Part shown: in pieces, positions 35,814 to 47,696 of the stretch | Layout: the number at the start of each line of letters is the position of its first letter | How positions within the stretch are numbered: the stretch's first letter is position 1 | Assembly: GCA_030052745.1 (NCBI GenBank) | Contig: JANBVO010000041.1 | Span: 124,001 to 188,000 of the forward strand | DNA length: 64,000 nt | Direction of reading: 5' to 3' | Source: Pleurostoma richardsiae | Taxonomy: Eukaryota; Ascomycota; Sordariomycetes; Calosphaeriales; Pleurostomataceae | The notes under the pieces: generated by a model | Database searches by the model: none | Seen by the model: the letters and a program-made list of their open reading frames with translations, nothing else | Told to the model about the DNA's origin: nothing | Translations under genes and position numbers: made by a program

Positions 35814-38800
35814 CGTGATAAAACAGTCGTTTGGGGCGATTCCAGTCGCGTAGAAACAAAAGAAACAAGGTTAGAAGGCTCTTTCCACTCGTACATGGAA
35901 AAGACACAAATCGAAGGGGAGAAGTGAAGAAGCAGGGCCGCCGCGGGCCGTCAAGTTGCTGTAGAGATCATGAAGCTGACCAAAAGAAGAGCAAGAGGGT
36001 GAAGAAGTCTCCCGTTGGGAGCGGAATCAAACAACGGCACGCGGCTAAAATGCCAGCAAGACGATGGCGCACGAAGCGAAGCGGATGAATTGGAAGATGC
36101 AGCGGAGAGAATGGAAGAATAGAAAGATCTGGAGTTCGCTACTCTAACCAAACGGTAGGTATCGTGGCGCACAGCCACGGAGTCTGTGGGAAGCGGAAAC
36201 ACGGTCTTTCTCATCCTTGGGCCTCATCCCTCGCGCCAGAGAGCCGTGGCATCGGGGGGCCGGTCCCAGGCGGGCAGCCAAGAAACCGCATCGCACCGCC
36301 TGAGGGGCCTCCTTGAGGATCCCGCCCTACCCTAGCATTGAGCCGCGGCAGGATGGAGATTGATCGATGTTTGATGGGTGGGAGCGACGCACGCGGATTG
36401 GCCGAGCATGACGGAGAGGCCAGAGGAGGCTCAAGGGCAGTTAGGGGTCCCTGACTGCTTGGCGTGGTTCACCATCCGCTTTGACCGCAGAGCACTGGCG
36501 ACACCCCTGTCCTGCGACACTTGTGAAGCAGGACAGCCCGAGTCCCCTTGTAAGTCCGGGTCGCGCTGGCTGTGGCCTGTATTCTGTAGGTTTTGAGTAG
36601 CAAGCAGAAATCATCGATGGACCAAAGGTTTCTTCCTCAACCGGAAACATGATGTCGAGGGCTGGTTGCCCCGGCAAAGAACATGTCCAGAGTGTCCATG
36701 GAGTAGAGACACGCATTTCGTGGATTGGCACCATTTAGGTGAGGACGGAAGAGGTCTGGCGGAGGACAAGGCACATGTTTGCACGGCCCCATAGACCTCC
36801 GACGCCCAGGCCGCCCGAGTGTTTTGGGAAGCGGGGTGATGGTTTACATGAATACTCAGAGAAGCTCTCTGTATATCCCGACACAGAGAATATCCTCCCT
36901 ATTGTCCAGTGTCCATGACGGCGATGGCGTCAGTGCGGGCGCAGGCTCAGCTGAGAAAGAAAGAAATTCTGGAAGCCGTCAAACCCACTTCGTAATTCCC
37001 CCTTCTTCTACCTGCCTAAAGGTAGTCAAGGTGCTGCCGCTACCCGGGAGTCCGGAGACCCGCAGCCGTGAGAGTCGTCGGTCGCATTGTCTCGAGTCGA
37101 GAAATGGAGACACTGCTAATGCTGACTGACAGTGGCTCGCACCTCTAGAGTTGCATGCTTGGTTGCCGGCTTTGGGTGCTTCCGACCCGTGGCCGATGAT
37201 GTACCTTATGTTTGTTTCCCGGTGCTGGATCTCCAGACAATCAAACACGATTAAGCTTCTCCTGTGCCTGGCCACGGTACCTGTTCTTTGTGTTCCGTCT
37301 TGCTGCCCCTTGGATTCTTGGAGAAGAGCCAGTGTTCCTCGAGCGCAGAGAAGAGGAAGCTCAGACTTGATACCTAAGGTACCTAGACAGACAGGTAGAC
37401 AAGCAGGGGGTGCAGCTCCCCAGGCGCCGTATAAGATGGAGTAGACGCTGTTCGGAGTACCTTGGCTCCTCGCAATGCACACAGTCATGATGCTCATGCA
37501 ATTTGGTAGACTACGTGCAACGCATCGCACGTCCCGATGCTAAAGTAGAAGAGAGAGCAGATTCGAGTGGTGGAGATGGCATGGCTGCGCACCCAGTCTC
37601 ACTACGGTATCTGCAACTTCCTCGCGGGATAACTCGGAGCAGAGGTTGAATCGCAAGGAAGAGGTCGCCAACGTAAAGATGTAACTAGTGGGTGATGTCC
37701 CGCAAAATTGCCAGCCGCCAGATAATAGATCGGCGCGAATGTCAAAGTCACTCAACGAGGAATCTTGTCAGCATCGCCATATCTGGGTGATAGAGTCCTC
37801 ATCCGCCTTAAGCAACTCAACGGCCGCTAATCAAGGCAGGATTCAGGAGGGAAGGGCTGGAGGGCTGGAGGGTTAGGAGGGGGGGCCCACCTTGCCGAAC
37901 CGCGCATCCCGTCGCGGGCCGCACGCAACGATTAGATAGCAAACGCGGGGTAAGCTGGGATGGCACGGGCAAAGGTTGGGTGAGCAGAGAAGAGGAGGTG
38001 GCAGCATCTCACGACAAGCGCCGGCGTGCTGCGATCATACCAGATCTCCGGCGCTCTTCCTTCGGGCACGGTACGCTCCTGAGGCTCCTGAGGCTCCTGT
38101 GGCTCCTGTATGCACCGGGCGATCATCTGTTCTCGCTGCTGACACCCTGCACCGCAGAGACTCCATACCACGCTCACTGGTCCTTGTCGCACGCTGCTCC
38201 TAGCCCGGCTGCCCAGCCATCCCTTCTCTTCCTCCTCTTCCCTCCGCTGCCGGCTCCTCGGTCCTCCTCGGGCTATGAGACACGCCTGACGAGAGCTACG
38301 CGCACTCCGGCATCTGGCACAGCCTCCATCCTTCCTTTGGGCCTCGAAACTCGCACGCCCTACCGATCCATCCCGACGCCACTGGAGATTAATTAGTGCC
38401 CCGTCAAACGCTGCCCATAATGTTTGGGACTCTAGCACATCTTAGTAAGTGCTGCTAACTTTCCTACTCGTCCCGTCTTTCTGCTGCTGGTTCGTGGTAA
38501 CCAGTCGCTGGCCGCTGGCCGCCGGCCGCCACCCGCTTGGTAGTCCACCCGCGCAACAGCTTCAATCCCCAGCTTGGTTCAAGGAGGTGTTCTAGGCCGC
38601 ATAGTCCAGAGCGGACCATTTCTCGGGTCCCTTTCCCGGCTGCGAGAGTCTCCAAGTCCTGGGTGCATTAAAGGTATCCGTGTATAGCTTCCGGGCTCAT
38701 GCCTGACCGCAGTTCTGAGCTTTGCCAATGCCAATGGACACTTGCTCTCGTCCCCCTTCCCTGAGACTGACTGTGTGATCGTCTGCTCTTCCAGACACTG

Positions 38801-38905
38801 CAACAAACTTGCATCCAGATTCACATTCTGCTCCCTCATACCTGTCCCGGCTCGCACTCTCTCCGGATCTGTCCCAACTGAAATGCATCTAACTTGTTCG
38901 TCTAG
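35814..38905. promoter_or_regulatory. 3.1-kb divergent region without a clear gene
   Basis: Between the Ser/Thr-rich gene (minus) and the unrecognised gene (plus). Unresolved first exons of both probably lie at its two ends. It contains a 9-nt tandem repeat at 38075-38110. Otherwise I see no supported coding sequence. Confidence 0.4.
38075..38110 (+). repeat. 9-nt tandem repeat GCTCCTGAG, four copies
   Basis: Four consecutive 9-nt units start at 38075, 38084, 38093 and 38102: two identical and two with changes in the last two or three bases. It lies in the promoter region of the unrecognised gene that follows. Confidence 0.7.
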
Positions 38906-40599
38906 TGCCCGCTCACCCCGTAGGGTCAAAGCCGCCCAAGGACGTTCCGCCGCCAACACCCATCAACTTTCCTCACTGCCACCCGCGAGTGCAGGAAGAT
39001 GGTAGACCTCGATCTTCTCCGTCTCAGCCACAGAAGCCTCTCACGGCACTTCTGCAGAGCATCATCCGGCCCACAGAAATCACTCTGACCCATCTGGAGG
39101 CTCTCGGTGTCAATGTGACACAAGATGCTCCGGCGGCAGATCTCATCCCGGACCCATCCTACATCCCGGACTTTGCTACATGGGATGGCCTCTCGCAAGA
39201 GGAAGCCCGTGATGCCAACGAGACATCACGGCGACCCCTGAACAACGGCAATCTTTCCCCTGGAACTCTCACCTATGTGGACCGTAGGCGAGAGCTCTAT
39301 ATCCAGAATGACGCAGCCTTCCGGGCCGTCAGGAGAATGCAGCCTCCGCCGGGAAAGACCCAGGTCCGGCTCGGTAACTCTTTCGAGTTCTTCCGCAACC
39401 TCGAGGCGTTCGCCAGCTTCTGGGACGACACATCCGTGCCGAAGGCCGCCTCCACTTCAACCCCGTCAGACTCACCGGAAGACGAGAAAGGGGTTGGGCG
39501 CTCGTCCACATCCGATGATGGGAGCGACAGCGAGAAAACTGCTCAGGAAGGGCCTATCTTCTTCCGCACCGGTTCGGGCAATCAGATGCCGCCGGAGTAC
39601 CGCCTTAATTTGATAACCGCATTCCTGAAGCTGGTGGCCTACGACTTCGGCTGCAACGTCTCTGCGCCCCGTACGGAACCGCGTCTATACATAACAGCCC
39701 CTTCGTCAACCTCGGCGGCCCCGCAGCCTACTCCTCCTGGATCGTCAACGCGGAGCTCTTACTTCTCCTCCGGCTGCACATTCATTTTCCGAACGCCTAC
39801 CACTCGTGAGGCTGCGCGCTCTGGGATCGTCGAAGGCCCGCTCGCGGCCGTGAGCGCCCGCCATTTCACAAACTTCCCGCAGCCGCCCGATGACCCCAGC
39901 TCGACAGCTACCGACACCGACTCGCTGATCGACTTGGCCCGCGAGCTCGTCGCCGGGCTCATAACAGCCCAGCACCGCGCCCGCGAAGGCAAGACGGAGA
40001 AGCGCGTCGGCGAGGATGCCTGGTGGGCGACGAAGCCACGCTGGGGCGGTGGCGCCGGCGGCCCCATCGGCCGCGAGGTGGACTACAAGGAGGGCGACGA
40101 CATCGGCGACAAGGACGAGGTGCGTTCCAAGGACGACATGCAGAGACAGCCTCCCCTCCCGGCCCCCAGCAGCAGCAGCAGCCGCGGGCGGGACAAGGGG
40201 CCCGCCGCCAAGAAGGCACGCAAGAACCTCGCCATCTACGACAACTACCGCATGGTGCGGCCGCCATCGGCATCCTGGGACAAGAAGACCAGGTACACGG
40301 CCGTAGGGCGGGCGCGCGGCGCCGAGTGGGACGACATATTCGTCGTCAGCGCGCTGTTCCACCACGTCAGCATACTGCGGGTGCGGGTGCCGGACAGGCT
40401 GCTGGAAGTGCTCGACGGGGCGCCGGACGACGGTGGGCGGCGCAGCTGGGGGAGGGTCGACGTGACGCGGAGCCGGTGGTTCGACTTCTTCAAGGCGGAG
40501 GAGCGCATCGAGGCTATGCAGCTGGTCTGGAGCATGATGGCGTACCTGATGCGAAAGGAGCCGGAGGAGCCGGTGGATGCTAACATGGAGGACGCCTGA
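38906..40599 (+). CDS. Unrecognised protein, about 565 residues, first exon not resolved
   Basis: The large exon encodes about 564 residues and ends in an acidic tail (VDANMEDA). The frame has no ATG near its start. A stop codon lies at 38890-38892, and CTAAC (38889-38893) followed by TAG at 38903-38905 makes a good branch and acceptor pair. The start is therefore in an upstream exon that I could not fix. Codon use and composition look coding. I recognise no domain. Visible parts are a Pro-rich N-terminus, a Ser/Asp-rich stretch, a central block with LNLITAFLKLVAYDFGCNV, a Lys-rich patch (PAAKKARKN) that could be a nuclear signal, and a C-terminal block with DDIFVVSALFHHVSILRVRV. No function is proposed. 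Confidence 0.7.
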
Positions 40600-43500
40600 G
40601 CAAGGGGCTCGGAAGACGCGTGCCCCTTTTAGACGGGTAATCTGTTGGCTGGCTCTCCTGGAGACCGGTAGATGTTCTAGGACATGGCTGGTTGGGCATC
40701 CGATGCCGTCTCCGTGCGGATGGCTGGATGACATTTCTTTCACGACACTATGAGATAAGAATATGAGATTGCATGCATGAGTGACGAGATAGAAGAATAC
40801 CAGTTTGACGAAAATCGTGCAGAGTTGAAATCTAGGTAATCTAAATCTCATCAGATCGCAAATCTACGCGAGTGCCTGTTGTAGCGCATGTTTGCCATGT
40901 ACAGACACTGATCCCAGAGTGGCGATATAACGAATTTCTTTCCTTACACACCCTATGACCCCTTCCGAGTTGCTCGTCCGAAAAGGAGGCTCGTCCTTTA
41001 CAACCATGTCCCAGGCTACCGTCCCAGCCACTAGGGACAATGGATATCGAGGCGACGGGGCGTGGTTCTCAGTGATCCAAGTCCTTAGCCGCTCTGCTTG
41101 CCGTGATCGTGACGTGATCGTCAGCGTTGAAGAGCACTTCAAGAAAGAGTTATTTCCGAGCCAACAGAGGGCGTAGGAGGCATGGTCCATAGTGTCGATA
41201 TTCCCTTTGTGGAAAGCGGACGTGCATGGCGTCATAGGAAGACACGAGGGAGCCAACTTTGCCTCTTTGACTAGAAAGGGGGCTTAGACTAGGAGAATGC
41301 GGGGGTACGGCGGCAGGTGACGGAGATGGAGAGCAGAGCTGGAGCCTTCTTGCAGCCTCGAAGCCTCACGAGGCGCGCTGATGCCAAGACGGCCCCGGGC
41401 TGTGACTCTGCGTCATCCGCCCCGTGGACAAAACGGAGCTTGGGCAGCATAGCGCCTCTTGAGGCATGGAGCTGAGATCTGCAGAGCAAGACTGCGGAGA
41501 AGAGGGTGTGACGAAGGAACACGTAGCTCGTCAGGTGGACAGGGGCCTAGGGAACGTTTCCACTTGGAGGTGTCGCGGGAGACTCTGACACAGCCCCGTG
41601 AGACGTAGGGTTCCAACGGCATGGTAACACGATAGCTGGGAAGGAAATCGGGGCTTGCGGCGATGCTGCTCATTCGCTCACTGGCTGTAAGCGGAGCTCT
41701 CTCAGCTCCCAGAGAGGAAGAAGCAGACGGGAACTACCTACACAAGGCACCGTAGGGCTGGTAGCTCATCTTGACGTGCTGCGAGGTGGAAGTAAGCGTG
41801 AGGCTATGTTAGCCGGGAAGCCCAATTGGCTCTTGTCATTGGACTGGATGTCATCATCAATATCCCGATTGACGTTGATGCCACGTCTGTCTCGAGTGAG
41901 CGGCGGCGCAACCCGCCTGCTTGTCGTACCAACTCCGGTCTCCGGAGCCTGAGATTGCAAGAGTAGAAACAGAAAACGACGGTCCAGGACAAGTTGAAGG
42001 ATGAGTACCTGGTTATGATACCAAGTTGCAGACTGTTTCACAGGAGCGGGCCGTCAACCGTCCCATACCTCTCTCACCATGTCCGGTCTTAACCATCCCA
42101 ACTCACAGGGAGGATTAGTCCGACGATGTGCATTTGGGCGGAGGGCTGGGGCCCTGTGCAAGGGCAGAGACTAAGCTTAGCATGGCAGAAGCCACAGACC
42201 ATTCTCGCGTGGACATTGACAACGTGGTGGCTGCCGACGTGTCTCGACTGATACTGCAAGTCTTCGATTGGCTCTGGTCACAAGCTGCTGTCTGCATCCA
42301 GATGAGGTTGTGCGATATTCATCCCGAGAAAATTTGACGTGGTCATAGCTTGTGCGGCTTGCCAGGGGGCCTGCCTGGTTGGGGCCAGCTTGGCGGAACA
42401 GGACCGCCTCCATTGGTTCACCCTTCAGCGCGAGCGACGCCTCAGCTGTCGGGGTGCCCGGGGTCTAATCCGTTCTTGGTTGGACTGCATCGGCAAAACA
42501 CTTGTTCCCTTGGTAGCCGCATCTCCGTCCCGTCGTGACTGTACGGAGTACATGCATACTATGAGGCAGAATACAGCACTGAGCGCAACTTGTTCTGCAG
42601 CACCTTCGAAGAGGCTGCGTACGCCGACGGTGTTGAGCAAGAGTTCCTAGCGTACGGCGGCTTTCGCTGGCGTCCGGAATCGTACGAGAAAGAAGTAGGG
42701 CTCTGGAGCTGTTAATATGTTCTATGCCTTGCAGCGATCTTGGACGGCGGAGACGAACGCCGCCGCCGCCTCTCTATCTGCATTTGGCCATCCCCGCTTC
42801 GGTGGGCGTTGCTTTTGTAGCCGCAAATGGTCTCGGCACACATCTGAACCTGTGCAAGTTGCTCGGCGTGATCCAGTTACGGTCAGGGTTATTGGACAGA
42901 CCATTGAATCGGTCCCAGTCTGCCAGCGGTGTCGAGACGGGGTCTCCGGGAGCAAGCCGTGACGGACTGCATCCTCTCTGTCGCGTCACCCGGCGTGTTC
43001 GCGAGTGTAGACGGTGACGGTGGACTACATACAGCTTTAGAGACCGGGCATTGCTAGCTGGAAATAGAATCACGAGGTTTCTGCTGCGACAGAGAGGGCG
43101 TTTCGCCGCCTTAGCAGACAACCGTGCAGTAAAACCGGGTGGGGGCGCAGGCTCAAGACGCGCCGAAGCCCAACCCAGCTGAATCCAGCAGTAACGGACA
43201 CAACGGCAGAGGTCGGATAGGACAGATAGACAATGGAGACTGAGACCTGATCGACGTGCGGGAAACGCCTTCCAGCAAAGATCTAACGAAGTACGGCCCG
43301 TGTTAGGGATGGAGTGTAGGGGAAGAAGTACCTGATGTATCCGAGGATACGGGGACTCCGAACCTAAGGGAATGGTGGACCCGCAGGTACGCCGACTAGG
43401 TACCTCTAGCTCAGCTTCCGTCAACTCCACGTGCAAAACCCCGCCGCACCAAAAGATGAGATGACAGTAGGTACATACGGATACTCGAGGTACAGTACCG

Positions 43501-44560
43501 GCCGCCAATGTAGGTACCTACCTTCCTACATACCTACCTGGACCCGATGAAAACGGGGCGCAGAGTTGGGTTGGAGAAGGAATATTAGCACATGCCAAGA
43601 CAGATTCTTGCTCTGTTTGATATTTCATTTCGTCAAGTTGCAAAATAAAAAGACAGACCGATCCAGTTCCGAAAGCCCTGAACCGAGAGCGAGGTACTTA
43701 CCTTAGTTGAGCCGAGCGTACCTAACGAAGAGACTCTCTTCCCGTGAAGTACCTGAGCTCCCGCGCAGGACGGAGAAAGGACCGTTCCAGTTACGAGGCG
43801 AGGAGGGTCCAGGCCGATCCACGTCAGAGCTCGGAAGCTGGTGGGGAGGGGGGAAAAGCACACTGCAGCCCAAAGTACTGCTAGAGATTACTCGCACAAT
43901 CCAATCACGGCCTCGCAACATCTCAGATTCGCCCGCATCGCTTTCCCCTCCGCCCTCGACGCCGTCGACCACACTTTGTCTCTCCACGGGCCCGATACTG
44001 CCTCCTACCCGCCTCATTCTCAGCCGTTATTCCTATTCGGGACCCATCGCCATCACTGCTTTCGTCGCAGACACCGTCCGCTGCGTCCGTTGCGTCCAAA
44101 GCGTCAAGCGCCCGCACCCCCTGCATGTAAGTCCCCAGTTCTGACCGCCTAGCCGGTACCGCGCGGTTGGTCGCATCCCCCGATACCTCGAGCCCCTACC
44201 CTGCCCTACGCCATTTCTTACCCTTCTTCTCTCCTGCCGATTTATGAGGCTTGGACGCAAGCTTACTTCGGTCCGTTAGTCTTCGAGTAGCCCCGACGCC
44301 TCGCTCTCCTCCGGCCGCTCCTACGCCTTTGTCGACATCCGTTATCGCAGCTTCGGCAACCCCCCAAGCAGCCGTCTGCCTCACGGTCCGTCTATAAAGA
44401 TCCCCAGTCCCTCAGATCCGGAGCATTCGAGTCTCTTCGATAGCTCTTTCGAAGTCCAGCCCTCTCGTCGTGAGAGGCCGCTTCGGCGTCTTGCCGAACA
44501 ACACGCGCGACATCCGCTCCTGGGCGGCATCAGAGGAAGAGATACACATATAGGGCCGTC
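40600..44560. other. 4-kb region upstream of the metacaspase, no gene recognised
   Basis: It includes the 3' end of the preceding gene and a long upstream region of the metacaspase. GTACGGAGTAC is at 42541-42551, and TACCTACC/TAGGTACC words cluster at 43508-43541. A minus-strand open frame (42774-43508) has no recognisable family. GTAAGT at about 44128 could start a 5' UTR intron, but I could not confirm one. Confidence 0.4.
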
Positions 44561-46242
44561 ATGTCTGGGTATCCGGGCCAAGGATATCAAGGAACATACG
44601 GGGGCCACCCGCCGCCCCAGTTTCCTCCCCAGAACTACTACGCGTACGACCCTGCCGTCCCTCGCGTTATGGACAGGAAGACTGACGTTTATCAGCCCCC
44701 AGCAAGGCTACGGCGGATATCCCGCGCAGGGCCAGCCTGCCGGAGGCTACGTCTACCAGCAGCCTCCACCACAGCCTTATGGCTACGCGCCCCAGGTATG
44801 CGACTGCGACGACGTCTCATTCAGCTGTAGTTGTCGGATTCTGATCTGTCTAGCAGCCTGCTCCTCCCCCTCGCCCTCAACAGCAGTATGGCAGCTACCA
44901 CGCCCCTGCGGCTTCGGCCCAGTTCGCCAGGCCTAGTGAGCACCCTAGACAACCCCCCCATGGAACGCGCCTCAGATTGCTAACACGTATAGACATGCCA
45001 ACCGCGAGCTCCAATTCCTACGTGCACGGAAACCACAGCGCACCGGCTCCTCCTCCTGCGACTCCGCAACACTTCGGTCATGGAGCTCCGCAGGGATACT
45101 CCTTCCAGTATTCATTATGTACCGGCCGCAGGAAAGCACTTCTCGTCGGCATCAACTACTTTGGTCAGCGTGGGCAGCTGAGAGGCTGCATCAACGACGT
45201 GAGGAACATGTCATCGTACCTTGTCGAACACTTCGGATACAAGCGTGAGGACATGGTGATACTCACCGACGACCAGCAAAACCCCATGAGTCAGCCCACG
45301 AAACAGAACATTCTGCGAGCAATGCACTGGCTTGTGAAGGACGCACGTCCGAACGACTCCCTCTTCTTTCATTATTCTGGTTTGTCTCATTTTCTCGCAC
45401 TTGTTCTCCCCTGATGCTGACGGACTACAGGCCACGGCGGTCAGACGAAAGATCTCGACGGAGACGAGGAAGATGGCTATGACGAAGTGATCTACCCTGT
45501 AGATTTCAGGCAGGTTGGCCACATTACGGATGATGAGATGCACCGGATCATGGTCAGGCCCCTGCAAGCCGGAGTCAGGCTCACTGCCATCTTCGACTCG
45601 TGCCACTCTGGAACGGCTTTGGACCTTCCTTACATCTACTCCACCCAGGGCATCCTTAAGGAGCCCAACCTGGCCAAGGAAGCTGGCCAGGGCTTGCTCA
45701 GCGTCATCTCGTCCTACAGCCAGGGAGATCTCAGCGGTGTGGCGAACAACATCATGGGCTTCTTTAAGAAAGCCACTGGCGGCGAAGACGCCCATAACCG
45801 TGCCCTGGCCACCAAGACCTCAAGCGCCGACGTCATCATGTTCTCTGGAAGCAAAGATGACCAGACCTCGTTCGTATACCCTTTCATTACTATATCGTGC
45901 CCTTGAGAGATTGTTGTCACACTTTCCTTTGTCTCCGCGGCGGATATCTGCTTGGACGATGGCTATACAGGATACATGAGCGGCAACGCTACTTTTGTTG
46001 GCATACACGTAAAAGTTCGGGTACGGATTCGGGGGTTCTTGAAGACCCGTGGAGTTTGGAGTATGCGGCGCGAAAGCGGAAGCGCCTGGCGCGAGTCTGC
46101 GATCTCATTGTATCTAGCGAGGCCATCTGGCTATTTTTTTTCATCCGCCTTAGATCAAGAGCACAACCTAAGTACGGTTGTGACTCTGGATCTAGGGCGA
46201 CGAGTCACGTTGGGTCACCCTACCACCAGGCTGCTCCCCTCC

Positions 46243-46300
<58 letters not shown>

Positions 46301-46613
46301 AATTCCTCCTCTCCTGTTGTTCTTGGCCACTGTCCTGAGCAAACGAGATTAACTCATCTGCAGGGCGGACGCAACCATCGCTTCTCAAGCCACTGGCGCA
46401 ATGTCATGGGCCTTTATTACTGCTCTGAGGAAGAACCCCCAGCAGAGCTATGTGCAGCTCCTGAACAGCATCCGAGACGAGCTTGCTGCAAAATACAGCC
46501 AGAGGCCGCAACTCTCGTGTAGCCACCCCTTGAGTAAGGATGCTTCCCGCGGGTGGTATAACGTCAAATGACACTGACTCTCAGCAGACACCAACTTGCT
46601 CTTCGTGATGTAG
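44561..46613 (+). CDS. mca1: Metacaspase (Mca1/CasA type)
   Basis: Seven exons: 44561-44643, 44696-44795, 44854-44935, 44993-45379, 45431-45869, 46364-46533 and 46588-46613, giving about 428 residues. Residues 1 to about 125 form a Gln/Pro/Tyr/Gly-rich prodomain ([15 protein letters not shown]..). The caspase-like p20 part starts at [20 protein letters not shown]. The catalytic dyad is His219 in HYSGHGG and Cys275 in [25 protein letters not shown] and [17 protein letters not shown] lie in the p10 part. Metacaspases cleave after Arg or Lys and depend on calcium; in fungi they serve protein quality control and stress-linked death. Intron 5 is 494 nt, with a GTTCGT donor. Introns 2 and 6 have tandem acceptors (TAGCAG, CAGCAG), so one residue may vary at each. 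Confidence 0.92.
46241..46298 (+). repeat. C13 run followed by a (TC)n microsatellite in metacaspase intron 5
   Basis: Thirteen C residues (46241-46253) are followed by about 22 TC units (46254-46298). The tract ends about 65 nt before the acceptor at 46363. It is pyrimidine-only on the coding strand. Confidence 0.95.
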
Positions 46614-47696
46614 ACACCTTGTTGACCTAAGCTTACTGCTACGGGCACTATTTCTTGGATAGTATCGCGCGGACCGGGGAAAATGGAAACTGGAAAGCCT
46701 CTGGATCTGTTCGTGGTTTGACTCCCAACCGGTGAAAGGTTGGATCCATGATTAAGCCGACGCTGTCAAATACTGTGTGCGCAGGTCGAAAGATGGCGCT
46801 GACCGCTTTGGCATGGCTGGAGTTTGGGGGGGGGGAGTATGGATGGACGGCAAGACGGATGGATTGGTAGGATAGTTGGCCTGGAACAGACCGCACTCGG
46901 ATGGACAGGCACAAGGAACTAAAAGGGATCTCTTTAGAGCTCGCATTCCTTGAGTAGCAATGGCAACGACTTATTGCTTCGCTCGGTGCTCCACCTCCGC
47001 GTGGTCAACCTGGGACATTTGCGGTGACCTCCTTATGTATAATATGGTCACTCTCTGACTGCTCGATGCCAGACATGCTGGTCGTGCCCCTGAGCGAAGA
47101 TGCTAGACTACCGATCAGGACTTCTTTCCTCTGTGCGTAGACACCTATTAGGAGTACGCAATACTCTGTACGTATCACGTCCGCGTACATCCTTTCGAGG
47201 AGATTGCTTCTCGAGTACCGAGGCTAAGCCCCTTATCATTTGCCATCAAGTCGTACAATCAATCTGCCCAGGTTGATACAGAAACCTGTCCCCTTTTCCC
47301 CGGGAATGCTCAACATGCGTGCCGCAGACCTTCAGCAGAGCAGTATCCTGCCATGGACGCGAAAGAACAAACCGAGAGAACGAGACGCAAGCAAAACAGA
47401 CCCATGCCAAATCCAACCAGTACTCCCGAACAGCCAGAGCAACCATCCTGCAACACACCGTATGTACAATGCAGGCCAAGGCACACCGTCTTCGGATCCT
47501 TCCGAGCCAGACCTAAGCTCACCCAAAAGGTATCGCAGGGGGTCGTAGGCAGCTTCGGGATTGGATCTTTCCCCTGCACCCTGTTTTCCCACCCCGGAGG
47601 TGGCTGCCGCCATGTAACCCACACAAGACCGCGCCGCCGGCGCGACCAATAACGATCCCGGTCTCCCATCCTCCCTCCGTCTGATCCAGCTCCTGC
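46614..47696. other. Convergent gap between mca1 and apsB
   Basis: About 1.1 kb between two 3' ends, including a G10 run at 46826-46835. No supported coding sequence. Confidence 0.4.

Noticed and set aside
39745-40851. A 368-codon minus-strand open frame
   Set aside because: It overlaps the C-terminal half of the unrecognised plus-strand protein; composition is the Ala/Arg/Pro-rich kind expected from an antisense frame in GC-rich coding DNA.
42774-43508. A 244-codon minus-strand open frame in the metacaspase upstream region
   Set aside because: Rich in Cys, Arg, Ser and Pro in the pattern of a random frame, with no family similarity.
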